This document shows positions 38,431-48,200 of a stretch of 64,000 nucleotides of DNA, piece by piece. Numbering within the stretch: the stretch's first letter is position 1; every line of letters begins with the position of its first letter. The position numbers were made by a program, and so were the translations under genes. Under the pieces are notes generated by a model. It saw only the letters and a program-made list of their open reading frames with translations, made no database searches and was not told the origin of the DNA. This DNA is from JACRLV01 sp045863555 (lineage in GTDB: Bacteria > Planctomycetota > Phycisphaerae > UBA1845 > Fen-1342). The DNA lies in the NCBI GenBank assembly GCA_045863555.1, contig BTUU01000019.1, positions 46,970 to 110,969 of the forward strand, given 5' to 3'.

Positions 38431-38820
38431 GCTCCCGTTCCTTTCGCGTTGGAATATGCCGCGGCGACCATGAGTTCCCCGGTGGTCGTAATCATGGGAA
38501 CCCCCGCTGGATTGAGACGGCTTCACGTTGCCCAAACGGTCAGCATTTCTTGCAGCGCGCCGATTCGACTCGCCGGTGCCCGGGCGCGGAGTGCACTCCG
38601 CCCCCAAGGATAGGACGTTTGACGGATCGGTGTATTGAACGTCCGAAACATGCAGAGACACGCCGTCGGCGTGATCGCCGTCCGAATCGGCGCAATTTGA
38701 ACGGTGTTAGCGCGCCCGGCGATTCGTGTGGACAATTCGGTACTACCGCACGTCTCGGAATCCTCTCCTCCATGGTTCGCACTGGCGCGTACCGAGAATC
38801 CATGAGCAAGGAGTTTGAAA
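38431..38820. other. Divergent promoter region between two secreted propeller genes
   Basis: About 390 bases separate the two divergent genes. I see no coding frame with good support. It holds a perfect 16-base palindrome (38586-38601) and a short hairpin (CACGCC-GTC-GGCGTG, 38659-38673). Promoters for both genes should lie here, but no clear -35/-10 pair could be chosen. Confidence 0.5.
38586..38601. promoter_or_regulatory. Perfect palindrome in divergent promoter region
   Basis: GCGGAGTGCACTCCGC is a perfect 16-base inverted repeat with no spacer, nearly central in the gap between two divergent secreted-protein genes. It could be a dimer-binding operator or a dispersed palindromic element; the sequence alone does not decide. 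Confidence 0.4.
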
Positions 38821-40416
38821 ATGCCATCCGAACGTCTCAGTTCCGCCCATCGATGCCGCCGCTTCGGTCCGTCCGCCGCCGCGCTGCTGGCGATCGGCGC
38901 CCCGGCCGCGCTGGGTCAGCTCGTTCCCGAGTGGGTTGCGACTCACGGTTCGGGGACGGTCTTCACGCCCGTGGCCTTCGCCGTCGATGCGGCCGGCGCG
39001 AGCTTCGTTGCCGCCACGTTCGAACCCACCGCCGGCGACAGCGACATCGCGATGATCAAGTATGACAGCCTCGGCGCAATCGAATGGTCACGGACGTACA
39101 CGGGGCCCGTGGGTCAGGATCTCGCAACGAACGTGGTGATCGCCGCCGATGGCGCGTCCGTATTCCTGGTCGGCCGAAGTGTGGTCCAGAATCACAATTC
39201 TGACTTCCTGGTCGTCAAGTACGACACGGCCGGAAACCGGCTCTGGGAGCGATTCTTCAACGGCCCGGGATCGTCCACCGATGATCCGCGCGACGCTGCG
39301 GCGACGCCCGACGGCGGCGTAGTCGTGACCGGCGGTGTCTGGAACGGCGGCGAGCGGCTGGACTACGCCACCGTCAAATACACCGGCGACGGATCGCTTG
39401 CCTGGGCCGCGTACCACGCAGGCGACGGGCGGTTTCTCTTCAATGACGACAGCGGTGACGATGTCGCCGTGACACCGCAGGGTGATGTGGTCGTGTCGGG
39501 CTTCTCGACGCCCGCAATCGGCGGAAGCGACGTGCTGACGTTCAAGTATGACGGGCAGACGGGGGCCGTCCTCTGGTCCGCGACCTACTCGACCAGCGCC
39601 AACGAGAATCCACGCGATGTTGAGATCGCGCCCGACGGCGACGTAGTCGTGTTCGGCGTGGACCCGTTCGGCATCGACCGGCAGTGGTTCGTCGTGCGCT
39701 ACGACGGTGTGACCGGGGCGGAACGATGGCGCAGCCTCCGTGATCCCGGTTTCGACGAGACGCCGGCCGCGGTCATCACCGATTCCGCCGGCCACGTCTA
39801 CGTAACGGGTGCGACCGATCCTGACGGCGACGACGGAAATTTCAACCAGGACCTTGTCGTCCTGTCGTTTGACGGTGGGAGCGGATCGCTCCGCTGGGAA
39901 TCGCACTTCGGCGAGAGCGGAATCAACCGCGCGGATTTCGGCTTCGACCTGATCGAAGATGACGGGGTGATCTACGTCGCCGGCTCAAGCCGCTCGAGCG
40001 TCGTCGTAGACAGCACACTCGACGCCGATGCGATCATCCTCAAGTACGCCAGTGCGGATGGCACGTTGCTGGACATCGGTGCCGTGGACTCAACCGAGAA
40101 CGGCGGGCCAATTCGAACGGACTCATTCCGTTCGATCCACCGCACGTCGACCGGGCTCCGCGTCGCGGGATCGTCGACCGGCGATGTCGGCGTTTTTCCA
40201 CGATTACTGCTCGCCGAATTCGCGCTCGCAGCCTCCCCGCACCCCGGAGACGTCGATGGCGACGGCGACGTCGACCTGACCGACCTCGCGTCGCTTCTCG
40301 CGGCGTTCGGAAGCTGCTCCGGCGAGCCGGCGTACGCCGCGGCCGCGGATTTCGACGGCTCCGCGTGTGTCGACCTGGGCGACCTGGCGATTCTGCTGGC
40401 CAACTTCGGCACCTGA
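38821..40416 (+). CDS. Secreted beta-propeller (SBBP-like) with dockerin-like tail
   Basis: A 531-residue exported protein. The signal peptide spans about residues 1-32 (ending A-L-G-Q). A long beta-propeller-like region follows (about 35-465), built of repeats of the type D-V-V-V-S-G-F-S and K-Y-D-x-x-G-x-x-L-W, as in SBBP/PQQ-like repeats. The tail (about 475-531) has G-D-V-D-G-D-G-D-V-D-L-T-D-L-A-S-L-L and a second, Cys-containing motif ending L-A-N-F-G-T. ATG 38821 follows AAGGAG seven bases upstream; TTG 38815 is an alternative. Divergent from the FG-GAP gene. Confidence 0.85.
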   Translation: MPSERLSSAHRCRRFGPSAAALLAIGAPAALGQLVPEWVATHGSGTVFTPVAFAVDAAGASFVAATFEPTAGDSDIAMIKYDSLGAIEWSRTYTGPVGQDLATNVVIAADGASVFLVGRSVVQNHNSDFLVVKYDTAGNRLWERFFNGPGSSTDDPRDAAATPDGGVVVTGGVWNGGERLDYATVKYTGDGSLAWAAYHAGDGRFLFNDDSGDDVAVTPQGDVVVSGFSTPAIGGSDVLTFKYDGQTGAVLWSATYSTSANENPRDVEIAPDGDVVVFGVDPFGIDRQWFVVRYDGVTGAERWRSLRDPGFDETPAAVITDSAGHVYVTGATDPDGDDGNFNQDLVVLSFDGGSGSLRWESHFGESGINRADFGFDLIEDDGVIYVAGSSRSSVVVDSTLDADAIILKYASADGTLLDIGAVDSTENGGPIRTDSFRSIHRTSTGLRVAGSSTGDVGVFPRLLLAEFALAASPHPGDVDGDGDVDLTDLASLLAAFGSCSGEPAYAAAADFDGSACVDLGDLAILLANFGT

Positions 40417-40471
40417 TCCGCCCGCCGAGGTCCGGCCGAGCCTGGTCAGAGACTCGCGATCGACATCCGAT

Positions 40472-40501
40472 GCCGCCGGGGCCCCTACGGGCTCCGGCGG
40501 C
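40472..40501. terminator. Bidirectional terminator hairpin
   Basis: GCCGCCGGGGCCC (40472-40484) pairs with GGGCTCCGGCGGC (40489-40501) with one mismatch and a 4-base loop. It lies between two convergent genes and overlaps the last codons of the TrmB-like gene. A T-rich stretch (GCTTTCTT) follows on the plus strand. Confidence 0.6.
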
Positions 40502-41405
40502 GCTGCTTTCTTGAGGCCCGGGTCGACTGGCCGCGCTCGCCTTCGCCTGGGCCGCCCGAGGTTCCAACCATCCTCGCAAAGTCCGCGTACCCAGGTGTCT
40601 TTCCGAGCCCTGTTTCCGCGAACAGCCCTGTGCGTGAAGTCTGTGTCAAAGCGTCAGATAGGATCCGGTCTGAACCGGTCCAGAGACGCGTGTACATGAA
40701 CTCGAACTGGAGTCCGACGTGGTGTGCCGAAGTGACGAACGGGCACGCCGTCCAGATCGCCTGTTTCGCGTTCGTCAGTTCGGTATCGAACAGCGCGAGC
40801 AAGCACTCGCGCGCGTCCACGACCAGGTGCAGGTGCTGTCCGAGCCAGGTGACGACCAACTGCTGCTCGGACTCGTGCGCCATGAGCACCGCTACTCGCC
40901 GCAGCGTGACCGGCGCATATGCCTTTGCGATCACGCGACAGCGTGCAGCGGCGCTCTCGAGCGGCCTCCGAAGGCGGTCCAGGACCCCTGGAAACGCATC
41001 GATCAGCGCGCAGTACTCGGCGCCCTTCAACATCGCCTCCGCACGTTCCAGCACCTGCTCCGCGCGCTCGATCCGATACACGCGGAGATCCTCCGCGGGA
41101 CCGTGCAGCTGCGAGAGCAGCTCAGCCGCCCTGCGCCGCCGTTCGCGAAATTCACCCTCCAGACGTCCGAGAAACTCGTCGGCCGGGACGGCGCGGACGT
41201 GCCGGCTCGTTCCGCCGTCGGCGATCACGGCTCCCTTTGCCTGCAGCGATGCGAGCGCTCCATAGATGTTGGCCACGGCGTGTCCGATCGTCTTCGCGAC
41301 GCGATACCCGGTCGATGGTCCGTCGCGCAGCAGGCACTCATAGACCTTCGCCTCCACCAGCGTCAATCCGAGGGACGACAGCGCATCGACAAGTTTGGGT
41401 TGCAT
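40485..41405 (-). CDS. TrmB-family transcriptional regulator
   Basis: A 306-residue regulator. Residues about 5-75 form a winged helix typical of TrmB (L-G-L-T-L-V-E-A-K-V-Y-E-C-L-L, then S-T-G-Y-R-V-A), a family often known from archaea and sugar control. The rest is a ligand-binding-type region with the acidic helix R-V-Y-R-I-E-R-A-E-Q-V near 110. ATG 41405 is preceded by GGAG. A strong palindrome (41420-41443) sits between it and the divergent AraC gene, so it may repress its own promoter and that of AraC. Confidence 0.8.
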   Translation of the reverse strand: MQPKLVDALSSLGLTLVEAKVYECLLRDGPSTGYRVAKTIGHAVANIYGALASLQAKGAVIADGGTSRHVRAVPADEFLGRLEGEFRERRRRAAELLSQLHGPAEDLRVYRIERAEQVLERAEAMLKGAEYCALIDAFPGVLDRLRRPLESAAARCRVIAKAYAPVTLRRVAVLMAHESEQQLVVTWLGQHLHLVVDARECLLALFDTELTNAKQAIWTACPFVTSAHHVGLQFEFMYTRLWTGSDRILSDALTQTSRTGLFAETGLGKTPGYADFARMVGTSGGPGEGERGQSTRASRKQRRRSP

Positions 41406-41419
41406 CGCCGGGCTCCTAT

Positions 41420-41443
41420 TAGTAGTATCATATGATACTAGTA
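41420..41443. promoter_or_regulatory. Near-perfect palindromic operator between divergent regulators
   Basis: The core TAGTATCATATGATACTA (41423-41440) is a perfect 18-base palindrome, and with one mismatch it extends to 24 bases. It lies 15 bases from the start of the TrmB gene and is AT-rich in an otherwise GC-rich region, which fits a promoter with an overlapping operator. Confidence 0.65.
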
Positions 41444-41529
41444 CTGGTCGCGGACGGATAGTCGATTGTCCCGACCCGTGCGGGTTCTCGTGAGCGAAGG
41501 TGTACAACGACCACCAAGGGGTCGCGGCG

Positions 41530-42399
41530 ATGAGAATTGCGGCGCACGCAGAACCGACGCTGGGCCGGGTGCGGGCGCGCGCCGCCGCGGGCCCATTCAC
41601 CCTGTGCGCGATCGAGCATGCGCCGGGGCATATGATTCCGGCGCACCGCCATTCGTCGTTTCACCTCTGCTGCGTCATTGATGGCCGTCTTATCGAAGGC
41701 GCGGCCGGCCGGGAGATCGAATGCCTTCCTGGAACGCTCATTCTCAAGCCGCTTGGGGTGGAGCACTGGAATCGCATCGGCAGTGCGGGATGTCATTCTC
41801 TCGCAGTCTCCTGGGACGCCAGCGCACCCGCGGCCATCTTCGAACACCTTGGGCCCTGGGATGACGTTCGCGTCTCCCGCTTTCCCCCGGCTTCGACTCT
41901 CGCGACCCGGATCCACGCGAGCCTTCTGCGGGGTGGGGACGTGTGTCCGCTCGCGCTTGAGGGCCTGACGCTCGAATTACTGGCGACGTTTGGACGGCCC
42001 CCGGACGTGGATCAGCGTTATCCGATTCCCGCATGGTTGCGGACCGTGCGGCAGGCCATTCAGGCTGAGTTGCCCGAGTTTCGCGGTCTGCGCTGCCTCG
42101 CCGCGCGCGTCGGAGTGCATCCCGTGCACCTCGCGCGGGCGCATCGCGAGAAATTCGGCTGCACGATCGGAGAATACCTGCGGGAGATTCGGATCGCCCG
42201 GGCGAAGCGGCTGCTTTCCGCGACCGACGAGACCATCGCTCAGATCGCAAGCTCGCTCGGTTTTGCGGATCAGGCGCACCTGACCCGACTCTTCCGACGG
42301 TCGACCGGAATGACACCGGCCGCCTACCGACGCCGCGCGCGATCGGACGCGCCGCAATTCGGCGTGTCTGGCGAAGGCGGCTCATCGCCGGGCATCTGA
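41530..42399 (+). CDS. AraC-family transcriptional regulator
   Basis: A 289-residue regulator with a cupin-like N-terminal sensor (H-R-H-S-S-F-H near residue 40) and a C-terminal AraC double HTH (about 180-275), including I-A-S-S-L-G-F-A-D-Q-A-H-L-T-R-L-F-R-R near 240. It probably binds a sugar or small ligand. ATG 41530 follows AAGGGG with good spacing; GTG 41500 is an alternative. Divergent from the TrmB gene with the palindrome between them. Confidence 0.9.
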   Translation: MRIAAHAEPTLGRVRARAAAGPFTLCAIEHAPGHMIPAHRHSSFHLCCVIDGRLIEGAAGREIECLPGTLILKPLGVEHWNRIGSAGCHSLAVSWDASAPAAIFEHLGPWDDVRVSRFPPASTLATRIHASLLRGGDVCPLALEGLTLELLATFGRPPDVDQRYPIPAWLRTVRQAIQAELPEFRGLRCLAARVGVHPVHLARAHREKFGCTIGEYLREIRIARAKRLLSATDETIAQIASSLGFADQAHLTRLFRRSTGMTPAAYRRRARSDAPQFGVSGEGGSSPGI

Positions 42400-42575
42400 G
42401 CGCTGGATCCTGGCGCGGCCGGCCGCCGCGAAAACGACCGAGCGCAGCCGTGATCATTGGCTCGTGCCTGGCGGCGAGAAAAAGGTCAGAACGTGAATTC
42501 GCCCGGAGCGCAAGTTCATGGCGACCCGCAGGTCGACGGGTTCATGTTCCGGCGCTCACCCGCGTCGTCGTCGAT

Positions 42576-43937
42576 TCAACCGGCAGTTGCCGCGTATTCG
42601 CGCGTCCGGTTTGCCGCAAATCGCCCTCTGCGACGGCCTCGTGCCCGGTTTCGAGGTCCGTCCGCCATTGGCTCTTCTCGATCCGATGCCGGAGCGCGGC
42701 TGGGTCCTGATCCGACCGACGGAGCGTCCGCGATCTTCAGCGGGGCCCGCAGCAGTCGTTCGATGGCCCGCAAGTCGCCCCGCTCGTCCGCGGAGCAGAA
42801 GGATACGGCCGCGCCTGATGCCCCCGCCCGGCCGGTGCGACCGATGCGGTGCACGTACGTCTCGGGATCAGGCGTCAGGTCGAAATTGATCACCTGGGCG
42901 ATGTCGTCGATATCGAGGCCGCGTGCGGCGAGGTCGGTGGCCACGAGCACCGGCGACACCGCGGACCGGAATTCGCTCAGGGCGCGGGTCCGAGCCCCCT
43001 GGCTCTTGTTGCCGTGCAGCGCCACGGCTCGCACGCCGGCCTCCAGCAGATGCCGCGTCAGGCGATCGGCCCCGTGTTTCGTCCGAGTGAATACGAGCGC
43101 GCGATCTCCTGGCGCCTGGGCGAGCAGGCGCACGAGCAGGGCCGGCTTCTGCTTTTTCTCAACGTGGTAGACCGACTGGGCCACCGTCGCCGCCGGGGAG
43201 GAAACGCGCGCCACGGTCACGGGGACGGGGTCGCGCAGGAACTCGCCGGCCAGAACGCGGATCGGAGGCGGCATCGTCGCGGAAAACAGCAGCGACTGGC
43301 GCCGCGCCGGGACGCGGCCCAGGATTCGCCGGATGTCCGGCAGGAAACCCATGTCCAGCATGCGATCCGCCTCGTCGAGCACGACGAACTCGACGCCCGT
43401 GAGATTCACGTGGCCCTGCGTCATGAGGTCGAGCAGGCGTCCCGGCGTCGCGACGACGATATCGACGCCGGACCGCAGCGAAGTCACCTGCGGATGCTGC
43501 CCAACGCCGCCCACAACGACGCCGACCCGGATTCCGAGATAGCGACCGTAGGTGGCAAAGCTCTCGTGGATCTGCGCCGCCAGTTCGCGCGTCGGGCAAA
43601 GGACCAGGGCGCGAAACTTCGTCGGTGCGGCGGTCCGTGCGGCTGGCTCCAGCCGCCGTTCACCTCCGCGGCGATACTCCGCCGGCGCGGAATGGCGCGC
43701 CTCCGCCCCGCGATTTGCGGTTGTGTTCTCGGCGGCCCGGCCCCTGCCAAGCTGTTGCAGAATCGGAACCGCAAACGCCGCCGTTTTGCCCGTTCCTGTC
43801 TGCGCACAACCGAGCACGTCGCGGCCGGCCAGCACGTGAGGAATGGCACTGGATTGGATCGGGGTGGGGACTTCGTAGCCGGCCGTGCGGATCGCACGGA
43901 GTAGCGGCTCGCTGAGCCGCAAGTCTTCAAAGCGCAT
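42576..43937 (-). CDS. DEAD-box RNA helicase with an in-frame insert
   Basis: A 453-residue DEAD-box helicase of the RhlE type. Q motif T-P-I-Q near 25, motif I A-Q-T-G-T-G-K-T at 45-52, motif Ia P-T-R-E-L-A near 115, D-E-A-D at 188-191, S-A-T near 216, and H-R-I-G-R-T-G-R near 363. Between motifs I and Ia (about residues 65-105) there is a low-complexity Arg/Ala/Glu-rich insert not usual for the family; its DNA includes a palindrome. The C-terminus is basic. It should unwind RNA in ribosome or mRNA work. No gene is closely coupled to it. Confidence 0.9.
   Translation of the reverse strand: MRFEDLRLSEPLLRAIRTAGYEVPTPIQSSAIPHVLAGRDVLGCAQTGTGKTAAFAVPILQQLGRGRAAENTTANRGAEARHSAPAEYRRGGERRLEPAARTAAPTKFRALVLCPTRELAAQIHESFATYGRYLGIRVGVVVGGVGQHPQVTSLRSGVDIVVATPGRLLDLMTQGHVNLTGVEFVVLDEADRMLDMGFLPDIRRILGRVPARRQSLLFSATMPPPIRVLAGEFLRDPVPVTVARVSSPAATVAQSVYHVEKKQKPALLVRLLAQAPGDRALVFTRTKHGADRLTRHLLEAGVRAVALHGNKSQGARTRALSEFRSAVSPVLVATDLAARGLDIDDIAQVINFDLTPDPETYVHRIGRTGRAGASGAAVSFCSADERGDLRAIERLLRAPLKIADAPSVGSGPSRAPASDREEPMADGPRNRARGRRRGRFAANRTREYAATAG
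43639..43656. repeat. Palindromic element inside the helicase insert
   Basis: GCGGCTGG and CCAGCCGC are perfect inverted 8-base arms around a 2-base centre. They lie in the DNA of the extra segment of the helicase, which suggests a REP-like or RPE-like palindromic element inserted in frame. Confidence 0.45.
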
Positions 43938-44171
43938 TCAAACCTTCTCTGTCAGGGTTTCAGGCTGCGGATGTGTTGAAACGCGCTGTGCGTCTGACTG
44001 AACCATCGGGCCTGATCTTGCTCCGATGGCATTCAATTCCACGGGATGCAGCAGAGAGACTACGCGGGAACACACGAATCGTCAATGACGGGGCTGGTCA
44101 GGATCGCTCGCCTGGATAGGTAAATGTGCTCACGTGTTGCACAGCAAGGCTGAGACTCCGTCGAGTCAACG

Positions 44172-44348
44172 TCAGGCTGACGGCGGAGGAATATCGGTTC
44201 GTGCCTCGGTCGCGTCGCGTTGCGATGCATCGGCCGCGCCTTCCGCAGACGCCTTGCGTTCGGCCGCCCGGGCGGCCTTCATCAGCTTCCGCTCGCGCTT
44301 CTTCTGCTCACGTTCCCGCTTCTGGACCGAAGGTCGTTTTGTCGCCAT
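44172..44348 (-). CDS. Small, highly basic protein
   Basis: A 58-residue protein starting M-A-T-K-R-P-S-V-Q-K-R-E-R-E and containing runs of Lys, Arg, Glu and Ala. It is almost all charged helix, the type of small nucleic-acid-associated protein common in this phylum. ATG 44348 has GGAG nine bases upstream. I do not assign a function. It lies downstream of the DUF6197-like gene on the same strand. Confidence 0.6.
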   Translation of the reverse strand: MATKRPSVQKREREQKKRERKLMKAARAAERKASAEGAADASQRDATEARTDIPPPSA

Positions 44349-44383
44349 CGAAACTCCATTCACGATTTTCAGCCTGCACGAAC

Positions 44384-44776
44384 TCAATCGCGCAATGCTG
44401 ATTCGGATTCGATCGAGCGTTTCCCGCCCGACCAGACTGGCGCGGTCTCGAGCCGCAATCTCAGGACCTCAAACGTCGTGTCGGATGCATCGTTGAATGC
44501 CTGTAAGGCAACCATCGCATCGAGCTCCGGACTCCGCACCGGCCACGCCTTTACGTGCCGTTTGCCGTGGATGTGCCGGTCAAGCTGGGCAAACAGTGCG
44601 CCGGCGCGCCTTGACCCGAAGAGGCGGTACATCGCGCCGGTGATATCCCACGCGGCGGCCGCGTCGTCGTCGCAATGAACGGGATTAGCGCCGAGATCGC
44701 GGGCTTCGACGTGCTGGCACCAGGTGGAGGCCGTGTTGAAGAAATCAAGGAGCAGTTGCTTCTCGTCGGCCATCAT
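44384..44776 (-). CDS. DUF6197-like protein
   Basis: A 130-residue protein. The region W-C-Q-H-V-E-A-R-D-L-G-A-N-P near residue 19, then A-A-A-W-D-I-T-G-A-M-Y-R, resembles DUF6197, a small family of unknown function. It has a basic centre (H-I-H-G-K-R-H) and an acidic C-terminus. The start could be ATG 44776 or 44773. The small basic protein gene lies 35 bases downstream and may be co-transcribed. Confidence 0.5.
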   Translation of the reverse strand: MMADEKQLLLDFFNTASTWCQHVEARDLGANPVHCDDDAAAAWDITGAMYRLFGSRRAGALFAQLDRHIHGKRHVKAWPVRSPELDAMVALQAFNDASDTTFEVLRLRLETAPVWSGGKRSIESESALRD

Positions 44777-45227
44777 GATGCGACTCGATCGGACGCGGCT
44801 TCATGTTCGTTTTTTGCTCGTAGCATCAACGACCCCCTCGTGGCATCCAGGCAGGAAAGTCAGGATGCAGAATGAACCACAACACGGCCGACCAGCGACT
44901 GAAACGCCACGTCCGTCTCCGCTGCGTAATGCCATGTTCGCGTACGGACTCTCGACAGCACTGATCAGCGGAACCCGCGATCGGTTCGCCGGGCGCTCCG
45001 ACGGTCCAAGGGCCGGAGGAAGAATTGGGGCTGCCGCGCGCTGGAGGAACACCGGAACGGCGGCACCACCCACCTTGGCAGCATAGTGCATCCGCCTTGG
45101 ACTGCAAGCAATTCCCGGCCGTACCCGGCCGGCGCGAGGCCTTGAAGACGTTCGATACAAAACGCGACCGCCCATCGCCGCGGCAGCATCCCGCAGTCGA
45201 TGAGCGGCCGCGGCCCGGAACCCACGG
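44777..45227. other. Gap after the giant secreted protein gene
   Basis: About 450 bases with no frame I would call a gene; a long frame on the minus strand that starts inside the giant gene has no coding character. It should carry the promoter of the DUF6197-like gene and the 3' end of the upstream transcript, including one GC-rich hairpin (45115-45132). Confidence 0.5.
45115..45132 (-). terminator. Weak terminator candidate
   Basis: CCGGCCG (45115-45121) and CGGCCGG (45126-45132) form a perfect 7-base stem with a 4-base loop, 95 bases past the stop of the giant secreted protein on the minus strand. No T-run follows. Confidence 0.35.
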
Positions 45228-48200
45228 CTACGGGCACGCCGTGCCGTACCGGCCCAGAAGTACGGCGAGGTCGGAGAGATCGACATCCCCATCGCCATCC
45301 GTGTCCCCGTCGCCGCTCGTCGCGCCCGCGGGGGCTCCGAAATGTCCCAGCAGCGTCGCCAGATCTTGAAGTCCGATCGCGCCGTCGCCGTCGAGATCAC
45401 CCAGACACGCAGCGTCGAGCAGAAACAAGCCGTTCGACGTCGCCGCGATGAACCGGCCGCCGGCGGTTTGGGTCATTCCGTAGGTCCACAACGGCCCCAT
45501 TCCTTGTGTGTGTTCGACCCACGTCGCCCCGCCATCGATCGAAGCATACGGACCGCGGGCCGTCGCGATCTCGATTCGATCATCGGACGCCCCATCGAAT
45601 ACGATCGACGTCACGGGTTCGTAATACCCCAAGGGAAGACCCGCATTGACCGCGGTCCAGCTAATGCCGCCGTCTGTTGTTCTCAGAAGCCCCAGATCCT
45701 GCGTTCCGGCGAAAACCGTATCCGCGTTGAACGGATCGATCGCGAGGCTATGGATCGCGAAAAACCCCGGCGACAGATCGCTCCAAGATGCCCCGCCGTC
45801 GTCGCTCCGCGCGATCGGAACGCCCGAACCGCCGAGATACACCTCGCCGGCGGGTCCCACGGCCATCGCGTATGCATGGAGATCGCCAATATCGGTCGGA
45901 GACAACTCGGCCCACGTATCGCCGCCGTCGACCGACTTCACCACGAGCGTGGATGACACCGGCGTGAGGCGAAGGTCACCGGCATAGACAACCTGCGGGT
46001 CGCTGGGGTCGATCGCGATCGAGCCGTTGAGCTCCCCGAAGTCGCCGCCATCGACAACCACGGCCCAGTTCAGTCCGCCGTTCGAGCTGCGAAGAATGTC
46101 GTCTCCATCGATGTCGAGCGCAAAGACGTTCTCACCGTACACGGCCAGGGCGCGAACATCGCGACCGGCGATCGCACCGCCGAGCGGGGCCCACGTGAAT
46201 CCGCCGTCGACGGTCTTGTAGACCGTGTCGTTGCCCGCGGCGTACGCGATGTCGCCGTCCGCGGGATGCGCCGCGACAGCGTAGAACGCGGACGCAGGTA
46301 CGCCCACGACGGGCTGCCACGGCTCCTGCGGGGTCGCGGAGACCTCCGCAGATTCACCACCTTCGTCTGTTCCTTCGACGGCCGTGACGACGAAGTAATA
46401 ACGCCGGCCATTGACGAGCCCGGCCACGACTTCCGACTCCCCGAGGATCCCCGCAATTCGCCGGCCGCCCGGCAGAGAGCCGTAATTGCCGCGTGTCACG
46501 CCGGGTGATTCCGCGAGATAGAGGTTGTACGCCGTCGCGCCGGCGATCCGGTCCCAGCGGAGAGCGACCTGTCGCGAGCCCGCGGTCGGCACGACTTTCA
46601 GCGGCGGCAGCGGCGTATCCGCGTCAGTGGGCGGCGTGAGCGTCTGGAGAATGACCTCATTGTCGGTCTCGGAAGCGCCCTGGATCGGGCCGAATCCGGC
46701 GACGTACCCGTCCGCGATGTATGGAGCATCGAAAGCAGCGGCGGGCGTCGTGCAGACGGTCTCGATTCGGCCGTCGATCAGCGAGCGAAGATTCCCGCCG
46801 GCGTCCTTCCAGATCGCCTGGCCCCGATTCAGTTGCACCGGGAATTCGTCGAAGAGCAGGGGCGAAGGCGGGCGGCTGTCGGCGTCATTCAACTGCACGC
46901 CCCCGGCGAGCAGGATGTCGAGATTCGTCCGGTCCGCGTTGCCATAGAGCCAGGCGATGTGGTACCCATCGGTCGTGGGTGCGAAATTGCCGTGTGCGGC
47001 GTCTGTGTCCGGGCTGATCCGCACCGGCTGAGCACCGGCGACTGTGCTGTCGTACAGAAAGATGTGGCTGACGCCGCCGACCGCCTTCGCGTACACCAGT
47101 CGGCCGCGAGCCAGGCGAAGCCCCCCAATCGAGCCCGAGTCGATCGCGCGGACCGCCGCGCCGTCATACCAGTGCAGTTCGGAGTTGCCGGAGTCATCGT
47201 AGAAAACCCACGCCGCGTTTCCGTTGGCGGTGACGACGCGCGCCGCGCCCGGCACGGCCGCATTGCCCGTCAGATTGGTGGCGGTGCCGGTGACGGGGTC
47301 GACGCGAAAAACGTGCTTGATCGCGTTCCCGCCCGAGAACGCCTGAAGAATCATGATCACATGACCGTCGGCGATGGCGAGCCCCTCGGGATTGAGCGGC
47401 TGGCCCGGATCGATCGGGTTCGTCGCTGTCACGAGGACGGGCGGACTGCCGCTGCGCCAGACCCACGCAAAATCGGTGCCCCGGCGCCAGCCGCCGATGA
47501 CCGATCCGGCGCTCGCGCCTGAACCGAGCCCGAATACAAAGTCCTCGACCGATTCGAGATCGCCGAGCGGCTGCACGATCTGCGTCGCAACACCGTCGTG
47601 AAAGAAAACGTCGCGCCCGTCTGTCCACAGCACCTTTCCGTCGACCGTGGCGCTGTGCCGGTCGCTCCAGCGATCGTCGTCGTCATTGTTCGTCAATTGC
47701 GCGCTGGTGCCGATGCTGAGCGTCGCCGCGACCGTCGCGCCCCCATAGGTCGCCTCGATCTGAACCGCGGTGCAAGACGCCTGCGCCTCGGTCTGGACGA
47801 GAAAGCAGTTGTCGAGCTCGCCACCGTCGATCTGCACCGTCGTGGGTACGATCGCCGCCAGCGGATCGCTGCTCGATAGCTGAACGGTCGCCCCGCCGGC
47901 AGGGGCGGCGCAGTTCAGCCGCACGCACGCCAGCGTCGCTCCGCCGCCCTCTACGCCCGACGGAGTCAGTGTGAGCGAGTCGACCCGCACCTGCTCGACG
48001 CCGAGGTAGCCCGACACGTTCGGAGCCTGCCCCGTCGGCGGCCGAACCGTGATGAGCGCTGCGACGGGTGCTGCGACCGCCGTCGTGTTGACCACCTTCG
48101 TCGTTACCATCGATCCCGGAGCAAACGTCACGATCGATCCGGTTGAGAAATAGATCGGAGGGTAGGGCCCCTGGATCGAGCACAGCCAGTTCGCCGGCGC

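Noticed and set aside
44801..45400. Minus-strand open frame partly inside the giant secreted protein gene
   Set aside because: It starts in another frame of the dockerin-like tail and reads as low-complexity Arg/Ala/Pro; kept as a gap with no gene.
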